Below, piece by piece: positions 15,389 to 22,929 of a stretch of 45,700 nt of DNA (position 1 is its first letter; the number at the start of each line of letters is the position of its first letter). The position numbers and the translations under genes were made by a program. Source of the DNA: Prosthecodimorpha staleyi (GTDB lineage Bacteria; Pseudomonadota; Alphaproteobacteria; Rhizobiales; Ancalomicrobiaceae); contig NZ_JAHHZF010000018.1 in the NCBI RefSeq assembly GCF_018729455.1, positions 1-45,700 of the forward strand, given 5' to 3'. Under the pieces are notes generated by a model that saw nothing but the letters and a program-made list of their open reading frames with translations, was not told where the DNA came from and ran no database searches.

Positions 15389-16804
15389 TTACGCACCGGC
15401 GGCGGCTGCGGCGAGGCCGGGGAAGAGGAACAGCTTGCCGGACGAGAAATCGAAATCCGGGTCTTCCCAGGCGATCATCTTGCCCGGATTGAGCAGCCCC
15501 TTCGGATCGGCCTCGCGCTTGAAGGCGAGTTGGATCGGGTCGGACTGCTTCATGCCGCCCTCCTCCAGCGTATAGCGGTGCGGATTGAAGATCGGGCAGC
15601 CGTTGGCCTCGTGCAGGCGCATGATCTCGTCGAGCCGCGGCTCGCTGGTGTAGCGCACGATCGGCAGTCCAAAGCAGGTGACGCGCCCGTCGAAACGGAC
15701 GAATTCGCAATGCGCCGGCACCTCGTCGCCGAAGAGGCCGACCATCCGCTCGACGCTCTCGACATGGGTCGGAAAGGGATAGAGCACCTGCAGATAGGTG
15801 ATCGACGGATCGACCCTGAGGCCCCGCAGGGTGGTGTGGTTCCAGGCCAGTTCGTAGGCCGGCGGCAGGCTCTTCAGCTCCTCCGCCGTGGCCCTGTCGG
15901 AGCGGTAGACGATTTCGGCCTTGCGGCGCGCCGCGAAGGTCTCGAAGGCCCCCATGGCGTGCGGGGCGACCATCACCACGACGACCGACTGGTCGCGGCG
16001 CAGAAACTTCTGGTGGCGCAGGAAATAGTCGTAGGGCACCGGCGCGGCGATCGGGGCGATCTCCTTGACCAGGATACCGTCCTCGTTGCCGAGATCGTCG
16101 CCGAAGCGCACCGCGGCCATGAAGTCGTCGAACGCGACCAGCACGTCGATCCAGTCATAGGCGGCGGTCAGCGGCATCTCGACTTCGGTGATCACGCCGT
16201 TGGTGCCGTAGGCATGCATCACCTTGGAGAGATCGTCGCCGGTGATGTCGAGCACGCGCGGGCTCGCCTCGCAGGTCACCACCCGGGCGCGGATCACATT
16301 GCCGAGGTCTCGCAGGCCGCCCCAGTTGATCGAGCCGATGCCGCCCGATCCGCCGGCGATGAAGCCGCCGATCGTGGCCGTGCGATAGGTCGAGGGATGC
16401 AGCCGCAGCTCCTGGCCGGAATGGGCGCGGGTCGCGGCATCGAGTTCGGAGATGACGATGCCGGCGCCGGCCGTCACCGAACCGGGGCGGATCGCGCCGA
16501 CCTGCTTCAGTTCGGTCAGCGCCATCACGACGCCGCCCGACAGCGGCATGGCCTGGCCGTAATTGCCGGTACCGGTGCCCCGGGTCGTGACCGGCACGCC
16601 GGTCTCGTAGGCCGCGGCCAGGATGCGGATCACCTCGGCCTCGTCACGCGGGGTGACGATCAGGTCGGCGGTGACATGGTCGAGCTGGCGCTTCAGGACC
16701 GGCGAATACCAGTAGAAGTCGCGGCTCTTCTGCTTGACGATCTGGGCATTGTCCTCGATCCGGACGCCGTCGATCAGGGCCCGGAACTTCGCGAGATCGG
16801 CCAT
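15389..16804 (-). CDS. FAD-linked oxidase (PCMH-type, GlcD/DLD family)
   Basis: This 471-residue flavoprotein is related to glycolate and D-lactate dehydrogenases. The FAD-binding PCMH domain occupies roughly residues 40-225: VTPRDEAEVIRILAAAYETG, TRGTGTGNYGQAMPLSGGVV, and HPSTYRTATIGGFIAGGSGG. The C-terminal cap domain ends with the family signature DPKGLLNPGKMIAWEDPDFD. It ends the minus-strand operon, starting 3 bp after the amidohydrolase gene stop, so the two are translationally close. In this context it probably oxidises an intermediate of the heterocycle pathway rather than a simple hydroxy acid; that is inference. Confidence 0.85.
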   Translation of the reverse strand: MADLAKFRALIDGVRIEDNAQIVKQKSRDFYWYSPVLKRQLDHVTADLIVTPRDEAEVIRILAAAYETGVPVTTRGTGTGNYGQAMPLSGGVVMALTELKQVGAIRPGSVTAGAGIVISELDAATRAHSGQELRLHPSTYRTATIGGFIAGGSGGIGSINWGGLRDLGNVIRARVVTCEASPRVLDITGDDLSKVMHAYGTNGVITEVEMPLTAAYDWIDVLVAFDDFMAAVRFGDDLGNEDGILVKEIAPIAAPVPYDYFLRHQKFLRRDQSVVVVMVAPHAMGAFETFAARRKAEIVYRSDRATAEELKSLPPAYELAWNHTTLRGLRVDPSITYLQVLYPFPTHVESVERMVGLFGDEVPAHCEFVRFDGRVTCFGLPIVRYTSEPRLDEIMRLHEANGCPIFNPHRYTLEEGGMKQSDPIQLAFKREADPKGLLNPGKMIAWEDPDFDFSSGKLFLFPGLAAAAAGA

Positions 16805-16807
16805 GGG

Positions 16808-18151
16808 TCACTCCGCTGACGGCTCGGATCGGTTCTGCATCAGATCGTCCAGTTCGCGATAGTCCGGCAAAGTGCGGTCGATCGCCCGGCCGCGCCGGAG
16901 CACGGTGCGGTCGGCCTGCGGGCGCGACAGGAATTCGGTCCAGCTGCGTGCCCGGAACAGCACCAGATCGGCCGGCGCGCCTTCGGCGATCACGCCGAGA
17001 TCGGGACGGCGCATGACCGCGGCGGGGGTTCGGGCGATTACGGCCGGCCAATCGCCCATCGGGTGGTCGAGATGCAGGATGCGCACCGCCTCGCGAAACA
17101 CCTCGACCGCATCCAGATCGCCATAGGCGTAGAATGGATCGCGGGTGTTGTCGGAAGAAACCGAAACCTCAATACCCCGCGCCTTCATCTCGTGCAGCAG
17201 CGTGACGCCGCGCCAGCGCGGCGTGCGGCCGGGCACGCGGTCCTGCAGGTACATGTTGCACATCGGCAGCGAGACGACCGCGATGCCCGCCCTGGCCATC
17301 ATGTCCAGCGTGCGGTCGACGGTCGCCTCGTCCTGGCGGGCGAGCGAGCAGCAATGGCCGACCGTGATGCGGCCCTGGAAGCCGGTCGCCAGCGCCGTCT
17401 CGGCGATCACCCCCAAGGTCTTGACCGTCGGATCGCCGGTCTCGTCGACATGGAAGTCGAGGTCGAAACCGTGCTCGGCCGCCTTGCGGAACAGGGTCCC
17501 GAGCCCTGTCTCCAACTCCGGCACCATATAGGTGACCGCGCCGAGGATGCCGGTGCCGTGCGCCAGCACCTCGGCCACGATCGCATCGACGAAGGCCTCG
17601 TCGACGGCGAAATTGATGCCGAACAGCGGCGAGCCCTGCAGGTCGATCCGCCCCTCCCAGGCCTCGCGCATGGCCCGGAAGACCGGCCAGGAGATGCGGT
17701 GCTGCGGGGCGATCGAGTCGATATGGGTGCGGATCGCGGTGGTGCCGTGCGCATAGGCGCTGCGCAGCGCGAAATCCATGCGCCGGCGGACATCGTCGGC
17801 CGTCCAATGCGCCAGCCGGTCGGCCAGGACGTTTTCGAGCGCGCCCTGGAAGGTGCCGTCCGGATTGCGCCGGCGCGGCCAGATATGGCCCTTGTCGAGA
17901 TGGGTGTGCAGTTCGACGAAGCCAGGGAAAACCAGGCCGCGATCGAGATCGGCGACCGCGATGTCCTGCGGGGCGGCCGCGCCGGTCGGCGCGATGCGGG
18001 CGATGCGGCCGCCGGCGATCAGGATGTCGACCACGGCGAGGCCGTCGCGGTCGGGCGCCAGCTCCACGCCGTCGACCAGCGCGGTCGGCACGGTGGCGCG
18101 GGCCAGGAACAGGGTATCGGCCTCGATCGGCTTCAGGAATCCGGTCTGCAT
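16808..18151 (-). CDS. Cytosine-deaminase-like amidohydrolase
   Basis: This 447-residue metal-dependent hydrolase is of the CodA/AtzC branch. Metal and catalytic sites are visible as FVELHTHLDKGH, DLDFHVDET (His plus catalytic Glu region), VGHCCSL, and SSDNTRDPFYAYGD, which supplies the essential Asp. The EGAPADLVLFRAR ending is usual for the family. It would remove an exocyclic amine or open an amide in a pyrimidine-like or triazine-like ring. It starts 10 bp after the ABC permease stop and ends 3 bp before the FAD oxidase start, so all belong to one operon. True cytosine activity is only one possibility. The ATG at 18151 has a weak GAGAC ribosome site. Confidence 0.85.
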   Translation of the reverse strand: MQTGFLKPIEADTLFLARATVPTALVDGVELAPDRDGLAVVDILIAGGRIARIAPTGAAAPQDIAVADLDRGLVFPGFVELHTHLDKGHIWPRRRNPDGTFQGALENVLADRLAHWTADDVRRRMDFALRSAYAHGTTAIRTHIDSIAPQHRISWPVFRAMREAWEGRIDLQGSPLFGINFAVDEAFVDAIVAEVLAHGTGILGAVTYMVPELETGLGTLFRKAAEHGFDLDFHVDETGDPTVKTLGVIAETALATGFQGRITVGHCCSLARQDEATVDRTLDMMARAGIAVVSLPMCNMYLQDRVPGRTPRWRGVTLLHEMKARGIEVSVSSDNTRDPFYAYGDLDAVEVFREAVRILHLDHPMGDWPAVIARTPAAVMRRPDLGVIAEGAPADLVLFRARSWTEFLSRPQADRTVLRRGRAIDRTLPDYRELDDLMQNRSEPSAE

Positions 18152-18161
18152 CGGTCTCGTC

Positions 18162-19010
18162 TCAGCTTTCGCGCCGGATCGCGCTCTCGTGCCAGCGCCG
18201 CAGCGCCAGATGGGTGATCAGGCTGGTCAGACCGTAGATGGCGACGCCAGTCAGGGCGAGCAGCAGCAACGCCACGAACATGCGCGGCACCAGCATGCGG
18301 TATTGCGCCTCCAGGATGCGGAAGGCGAGGCCGCCCTTGGCGCCGGCCGCACCGGCGGCGAATTCCGCCACCACCGAAGCGATCAGCGCCAGACCGCCGG
18401 CGATGCGCAGCCCGGTCAGCAGATAGGGCAGGCTCGACGGTAGCTTGAGGAGCCACAGGGTCTGGCCGGGGCTGGCGCGGTAGAGCTTGAACAGGTCGAG
18501 CAGGTTGTGGTCGACGCTCTTCAGGCCCTGCGTGGTGTTGGCCAGGATCGGGAAGAAGGTGACCAGCAGCGCGCAGGAATACAACGTTGTCGTGGTCTCG
18601 AAGAAGATCAGCAGGATCGGCGCGATGGCGATGATCGGCGTCACCTGCAGGATGACCATGTAGGGGGCTAGCGCGTAGTCGAGCCAGCGGAACTGGACGA
18701 CCACGATCGCCAGGGCCACGCCGGACACCATGGCGATCAGCAGCGCCACGCCGGTAATGGTCAGCGTCGTCTGCAGCGCGGGCAGGAGCGACGGGATATC
18801 ACGGAAGGTGGCGAGGTAGACGGTGATCGGGCTCGGCAGCAGGTAGCCGGGCACGGCATTGAGCCGCACATAGGCCTCCCAGGAGCCGATCAGCACCACC
18901 AGCAGCACCAGCGGCAGCACGACCTTCGGCAGCCAGGCGGGCAGGCCGGCCCCGGCGCGCGGCACGCCGCCGCCTTCTTCATCGTCGATCACGGGTCCGG
19001 TCGCGGTCAT
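18162..19010 (-). CDS. ABC transporter permease (TauC/SsuC/ThiX-type)
   Basis: This 282-residue inner-membrane permease has six predicted helices of the binding-protein-dependent type. The region after EFAAGAAGAKGGLAFRILEA is the typical cytoplasmic EAA-loop zone (SPGQTLWLLKLPSSLPYLLTGLR), where the ATPase docks. The ATG at 19010 (MTATGPVID) overlaps the ATPase stop by 4 bp (ATGA); an upstream ATG at 19064 would lie within the ATPase gene. Together with the ATPase and the NMT1-type binding protein it forms an importer for a small heterocycle feeding the adjacent hydrolases. Confidence 0.88.
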   Translation of the reverse strand: MTATGPVIDDEEGGGVPRAGAGLPAWLPKVVLPLVLLVVLIGSWEAYVRLNAVPGYLLPSPITVYLATFRDIPSLLPALQTTLTITGVALLIAMVSGVALAIVVVQFRWLDYALAPYMVILQVTPIIAIAPILLIFFETTTTLYSCALLVTFFPILANTTQGLKSVDHNLLDLFKLYRASPGQTLWLLKLPSSLPYLLTGLRIAGGLALIASVVAEFAAGAAGAKGGLAFRILEAQYRMLVPRMFVALLLLALTGVAIYGLTSLITHLALRRWHESAIRRES

Positions 19011-19822
19011 AGGTGATCGTTGGCTCCCATGGCGGCGTGCAGGGCGTCGGAGGCCTTGCGGCAATATTGCGCATAGACCTCGGAGGTGCGGAAATCCTCG
19101 CCGCGCGGGCCGGGCACGTCGATATCGATCTCGGCGACGACGCGTCCGGGCCGGGCGGCCATGACGACGATGCGGCTCGACAGATAGACGGATTCGAAGA
19201 CCGAATGGGTCACGAAGACGACCGTCCAGCCGAGTTGCTCGCGCAGGCGCAGGATGTCGTTGTTGAGCTTGAAGCGCGTGATCTCGTCGAGCGCTGCGAA
19301 GGGCTCGTCCATCAGCAGGATCTTCGGCTGCGTGACCAGGGCGCGCGCGATCGAGACGCGCATCTTCATGCCGCCGGACAGTTCGCGCGGATAGGAGTCG
19401 GCGAATTTCGCGAGCCCGACCAGCTCGAGCGCGTGCATGATGTCGGCCCGCGCCGCCGCCTTGGAGATGCCCTTCAGCCGGAGCGGCAGCCAGACATTGC
19501 CGAACACCGTCGCCCAGGGCATCAGCGTCGGCTCCTGGAAGACGAAGCCGATCTCCCGGTCCGGGCGTCCGTCGGGATCGTAGCTCGCGGACGGCCAGTC
19601 GACCGTGCCGGTCGAGGCGGTGGCGAGACTTGCAATGATCCGGAGCGCGGTCGACTTGCCGCAGCCGGACGGTCCGAGCAGCGAAATGAACTCGCCCTGG
19701 CGGATGTCCAACGCCATGTCGGACAGCGCGACCGTCCCATTGGAGAATGTCTTGGAAATCGCCTTCAGCGAGACGATCGGCTTGCGGCTGTCGGTCATCA
19801 GGGATGCGGTATCCTCGGTCAC
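19007..19822 (-). CDS. ABC transporter ATP-binding protein (TauB/SsuB-type)
   Basis: This 271-residue ATPase has every motif: Walker A GPSGCGKST, Q-loop VFQEPTLMPW, signature LSGGMKMR, Walker B ILLMDEPFAALDE and switch His in VFVTHSVFES. It energises uptake by the permease that overlaps its 3' end. The start is uncertain: GTG 19822 gives 271 residues, but it sits against a hairpin (19823-19836) whose loop-proximal AAAGG would be the ribosome site. The in-frame ATG at 19798 gives 263 residues. The gene is separated from the binding-protein gene by 172 bp with further hairpins. Confidence 0.9.
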   Translation of the reverse strand: MTEDTASLMTDSRKPIVSLKAISKTFSNGTVALSDMALDIRQGEFISLLGPSGCGKSTALRIIASLATASTGTVDWPSASYDPDGRPDREIGFVFQEPTLMPWATVFGNVWLPLRLKGISKAAARADIMHALELVGLAKFADSYPRELSGGMKMRVSIARALVTQPKILLMDEPFAALDEITRFKLNNDILRLREQLGWTVVFVTHSVFESVYLSSRIVVMAARPGRVVAEIDIDVPGPRGEDFRTSEVYAQYCRKASDALHAAMGANDHL

Positions 19823-19969
19823 GGACCTTTCGGTCCCGGGCGACGCAGCGCAGGGCCGCGTCCTCGTATCGTCAATCGGCCGGCCGGGATGTCGGCCCGA
19901 GATGTTCGGGCGAACCGGCAGGGTCCGGGGACCGCCGATGCCGGCACCCCCCGGAAGGTTCGTCGAACC
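19823..19969 (-). promoter_or_regulatory. Three small stem-loops between the binding-protein and ATPase genes
   Basis: On the minus strand, going from the binding-protein stop at 19995 toward the ATPase, there are stems at 19957-19969 (5 bp, 3-nt loop), 19895-19911 (6 bp, 5-nt loop) and 19823-19836 (GGACC-GAAA-GGTCC). The first two could trim or attenuate transcript so that binding protein is made in excess; the last abuts the GTG start. No gene is seen here. Confidence 0.35.
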
Positions 19970-19994
19970 GCGCCGCTCGGGCGCGCGCGCCGGA

Positions 19995-21029
19995 TCAGCC
20001 GCCGGCGAGCTTCTTCTTCACATCCAGGCCGACGCCCTTGCAGACGAACTTGGTCGTGAAGGACTTCTTGTAGTCGACCGCGCCGTCGACCACCTTCGCG
20101 GACACCATCTTGTCGAAGAAGGACTTGTGCTGCGCGTCGACCATGCAGCCGATGCCCTTGGTCAGGGCTTCGCCGGATTCGACGATGCCATATTCCTTCA
20201 TCTTGGCGATCGAATAGGCGATCTGGTCGTCGGACATGTCGGGATTGTCGGCCTTGATCGCCGCGTTGGCGGCCTTGTTGTCCCCGTAGAGATAGTTATA
20301 CCAGCCGATCATGGTCGCATCGACGAAGCGCTGGACCAGGTCGGGCTTCTCGTCGACCAGCTTCTGGGCCGTCTCGATGGTGGTCGAATAGGTGTCGAAG
20401 CCGTTGTCGGCGAGCAGGAACAGCTTGGGCTTCCAGCCGGCCTGCTTCTCGACCTGATAGGGCTCGGAGGTGATGTAGCCCTGCTGGGCCGACTTCTTGT
20501 CGGCGATGAACGGCGCCGGATTGAAGGTATAGGGCTTGTACTGCTCGTCCTTGAAGCCCTTGTAGGCGACCTTCATCCACTGGAAGTAGGAGATGTAGCC
20601 GTCCTTGCCCATGAACAGGGTCGGCAGCTTGGCCAGATCCTCGAACTTCTCCAGGCCCTGGTCGGGATGGGCGATGAGGACCTGCGGGTCCTTCTGGAAG
20701 ATCGCGCCGACGACCACGAAGGGCACGTTGTTCTTCACGCTGTCGAGCGACTGCAGCATGTTGCCGCCCATGTAGAAGTCGATCTTGCCGGCCAGCAGCA
20801 GCGTGCGGTTGGCCGCCTGCGGCCCGCCCTGCTTGATGGTCACGTCGAGGCCGTACTTCTTGTAGGTGCCATCCGCGACGGCCTGATAGTAGCCGCCATG
20901 CTCGGCCTGGGCGAGCCAGTTGGTGCCGAAGGTGACCTTGTCCTGGGCGCTGGCGCCCGCGGTCATCGCCCCCGCCAGAACGGCCGCGATCGTGCCGGTT
21001 GCCGTGATCCTGCGATCGAACAGACCCAT
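19995..21029 (-). CDS. ABC transporter substrate-binding protein, NMT1/THI5-like
   Basis: This 344-residue periplasmic binding protein has a signal peptide of about residues 1-28 (cleavage after GASA). The mature protein opens KVTFGTNWLAQAEHGGYYQAVADGTYKKYGLDV, the hallmark of the NMT1/THI5 group that binds pyrimidine-like rings such as thiamin precursors and nucleobases. QGGPQAANRTLLLAGKIDFYMG is the next conserved block. The ATG at 21029 follows an excellent AAGGAGGAG ribosome site, consistent with high expression as first gene of the minus-strand operon. The ligand is not determined; the neighbouring deaminases suggest an N-heterocycle. Confidence 0.88.
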   Translation of the reverse strand: MGLFDRRITATGTIAAVLAGAMTAGASAQDKVTFGTNWLAQAEHGGYYQAVADGTYKKYGLDVTIKQGGPQAANRTLLLAGKIDFYMGGNMLQSLDSVKNNVPFVVVGAIFQKDPQVLIAHPDQGLEKFEDLAKLPTLFMGKDGYISYFQWMKVAYKGFKDEQYKPYTFNPAPFIADKKSAQQGYITSEPYQVEKQAGWKPKLFLLADNGFDTYSTTIETAQKLVDEKPDLVQRFVDATMIGWYNYLYGDNKAANAAIKADNPDMSDDQIAYSIAKMKEYGIVESGEALTKGIGCMVDAQHKSFFDKMVSAKVVDGAVDYKKSFTTKFVCKGVGLDVKKKLAGG

Positions 21030-21198
21030 CTTCCACTCCTCCTTGCGGAATCACGGACGCCTTGACCGCGCCGCCACCGATTTGACCGTACGGTTGAGCA
21101 AGCGACGTGCCAGTCCCGCAGCGGCATGTCCGTGCAGTCAGCCCCGCCCCCTGTGGCACCGTCCCTCCGCATACGTTCGGGAGCACGCCCAGACCGTA

Positions 21199-21227
21199 AG
21201 CATATGCGCGTATTTTATGCAGGTCGA
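21199..21227 (-). promoter_or_regulatory. Promoter and dyad of the minus-strand importer operon
   Basis: The minus strand reads TCGACC (21222-21227), a 17-bp spacer and TATGCT (21199-21204). Lying across it is an inverted repeat GCATA-N11-TATGC (21200-21204 with 21216-21220), which would block the promoter if bound. A further GCATA occurs at 21169-21173. The regulator is not encoded next to the locus. Confidence 0.4.
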
Positions 21228-21243
21228 GCCGATTGCTGGCGCC

Positions 21244-21278
21244 TTGAAGGCACCGCGACAACTGCCTAGGCTCTGGTC
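21244..21278 (+). promoter_or_regulatory. Candidate leaderless promoter of the RidA-family gene
   Basis: TTGAAG (21244-21249), a 17-bp spacer and TAGGCT (21267-21272) place the expected transcription start on or next to the ATG at 21279. There is no ribosome-binding site before that ATG, consistent with a leaderless message. Confidence 0.35.
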
Positions 21279-21674
21279 ATGACCACGAAACGCCCGCTCG
21301 CCCCCGCCGCGATCCGCCCGCCCTTCGCCCGCTACAGCCACGGGGTGGAAGTCGCCCCCGGGGCGCGGCTGGTCTTCGTCTCCGGCCAGCTCGGTGTCCG
21401 CGCCGACGATACCGTGCCGGAAGACGCCGGCGAACAGGCGCATCTGTGCTTCGACAATATCGAGGCGATCCTTGCGGAAGCCGGCATGAGCCTCGACGAC
21501 GTGGTGCAGGTCCGCGCCTTCGTCACCGACCGGGCCGACATGGCCGCCTACATGGCCGTGCGCAACGCCCGGGTCGGCACGCCGCCGCCGGCATCCACGC
21601 TGATGGTCGTGTCCGGCTTCAACCGCCCGGAGATGAAGGTGGAAGTCGAGGTCTTCGCCGCCCGCCTGCCGTGA
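21279..21674 (+). CDS. RidA/YjgF/UK114 family protein lacking the usual catalytic arginine
   Basis: This 131-residue protein has the full chorismate-mutase-like fold of the Rid family: LVFVSGQLGVRADDTVPEDAGEQ, NIEAILAEAGMSLDDVVQVRAFV and a C-terminal MKVEVEVFAARLP. In enamine/imine deaminases the last third carries P-A-R-S with the substrate-binding Arg; here the stretch reads PPPASTLMVV, with Ala where Arg is expected. It therefore resembles the Rid subgroups associated with catabolic operons and may not deaminate 2-aminoacrylate. It is the first gene of the plus-strand arm of the heterocycle locus. Confidence 0.87.
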   Translation: MTTKRPLAPAAIRPPFARYSHGVEVAPGARLVFVSGQLGVRADDTVPEDAGEQAHLCFDNIEAILAEAGMSLDDVVQVRAFVTDRADMAAYMAVRNARVGTPPPASTLMVVSGFNRPEMKVEVEVFAARLP

Positions 21675-21700
21675 TAGGATCGGCCCGAAGGGAGCCGCCG

Positions 21701-22282
21701 ATGGCAGAACCCGAAATCCGTCGGATGAGCGTAGACGAGTTCCTGGCCTGGGAGCCGGGGGACGGCGAGCGTTATGAACTGGTCGACGGTCAGCCGCGGG
21801 CGATGACCGGGGCGCGGATCCGGCACGATCGCATCGTGCGCCGCGTGCTGCGCCTCCTGGAGGACCGCACCGCTGGCGGGCCCTGCGAGCCCTTCTCGTC
21901 CGATATCGGCATCCACACCCCGCGCGGCGACCTGCGCCGGCCCGACGTGACGGTCGATTGCGGGCCGCGCGACCCGGACGACACCGTCGCGCGCAGGCCG
22001 GTCGTGGTGGTCGAAGTCCTGTCGCCGTCGACCAAGCACTATGATCTCCTGGTCAAGATCATCGACTACAAGGCGATCCCGTCGCTTCGCCATATTCTGT
22101 TCGTCGAGCCCGACGATCTGCGCGCGATCCTCTACAGCCGCAGCCCGGACGGTTCGTGGACCGAACTGTCCCTGATCGGCGCCGACACGGAGGTCGACCT
22201 CGCAGCGATCGGAGCCCGCGTCCGGCTCGGTGCGCTCTACGGCGGCGACCCGGGCCTTCTGGGGGGGACGATCGATGTGTGA
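21701..22282 (+). CDS. Uma2 family (DUF820) putative PD-(D/E)XK endonuclease, copy 1
   Basis: This 193-residue protein is of the Uma2 family, a restriction-endonuclease-like fold common in expanded paralog sets. The family pattern is present: YELVDGQPRAM, LRRPDVTVDCG with the catalytic Asp, VVVVEVLSPST with Glu, and YDLLVKIIDYKAI. Its biological role is not established. The ATG at 21701 follows GAAGGGAG. It starts 26 bp after the RidA-family stop and is followed by a paralog whose first 117 bp are almost identical. It may be a passenger inserted into the catabolic operon, as the other genes here have a metabolic theme. Confidence 0.85.
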   Translation: MAEPEIRRMSVDEFLAWEPGDGERYELVDGQPRAMTGARIRHDRIVRRVLRLLEDRTAGGPCEPFSSDIGIHTPRGDLRRPDVTVDCGPRDPDDTVARRPVVVVEVLSPSTKHYDLLVKIIDYKAIPSLRHILFVEPDDLRAILYSRSPDGSWTELSLIGADTEVDLAAIGARVRLGALYGGDPGLLGGTIDV

Positions 22283-22346
22283 CCCTCAACGGGCGGAAGC
22301 GACGCCGGGGCTCACGCCCTCAAGCGCTCTCTGAAAGGTCGCGCCG

Positions 22347-22904
22347 ATGGCAGAACCCGAAATCCGACGCATGAGCGTAGACGAGTTCCTGGCCTGGGAG
22401 CCGGGGGACGGCCTGCGCTATGAACTGGTCGACGGGTCACCGCGGGCGATGACCGGCGCGCGCCGGAACCACGATGACGTGGTCGTCAATGCCCCGGTGG
22501 CCCTGCGTCAGGCGTTGCGTGGCGGTCCCTGCCGACCGCATACGGACGATATCGGCGTGCGGACGGGAAGCCACACCATCCGTCGGCCGGACGTGACGGT
22601 GGATTGCGGCCCCCGGGATCCAAACGATCTCCTGGCGACCGGTCCGGTCCTGATCATCGAAGTCCTGTCGGACTCGACGCGGAAGCTCGACACGCAGTTC
22701 AAGGTGATCGAATACAAGGCCTTGCCGACCCTCCTGGCCATTCTGCTGCTCGATCCCGACGACTATGCCGCATTGCTCTATGCGCGCGAGACCGGCGGTT
22801 CGGATTGGCGCGAGATCGCGCTGATCGGGCCGGACACGATCGTTCCTCTGGCATCGCTCGAACTGTCGTTGCCTCTCGCCACCTTCTATGCCGACGTCCT
22901 GTGA
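22347..22904 (+). CDS. Uma2 family (DUF820) putative endonuclease, copy 2
   Basis: This 185-residue paralog of the preceding gene lies 64 bp downstream. Its first 39 residues differ from copy 1 at only two positions, and the core RRPDVTVDCGPRDP is also shared, while the remainder is clearly diverged (roughly half identical by eye). Catalytic-type residues are retained: RRPDVTVD, LIIEVLSDST, and LDTQFKVIEYKAL. The ATG at 22347 follows AAAGG. The mosaic identity suggests a tandem duplication with later gene conversion of the 5' end. Function is unknown. Confidence 0.83.
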   Translation: MAEPEIRRMSVDEFLAWEPGDGLRYELVDGSPRAMTGARRNHDDVVVNAPVALRQALRGGPCRPHTDDIGVRTGSHTIRRPDVTVDCGPRDPNDLLATGPVLIIEVLSDSTRKLDTQFKVIEYKALPTLLAILLLDPDDYAALLYARETGGSDWREIALIGPDTIVPLASLELSLPLATFYADVL

Positions 22905-22929
22905 CGAGCGGCACCCTCGCGGAGTTGAC

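Noticed and set aside
19605-21065. 486-codon plus-strand frame across the ABC importer genes
   Set aside because: It is antisense to the binding-protein and ATPase genes, which carry complete motifs.
21701-22904. A phage-defence island built on the two Uma2 genes
   Set aside because: No helicase, methylase, integrase or other defence genes are nearby; the neighbours are metabolic.
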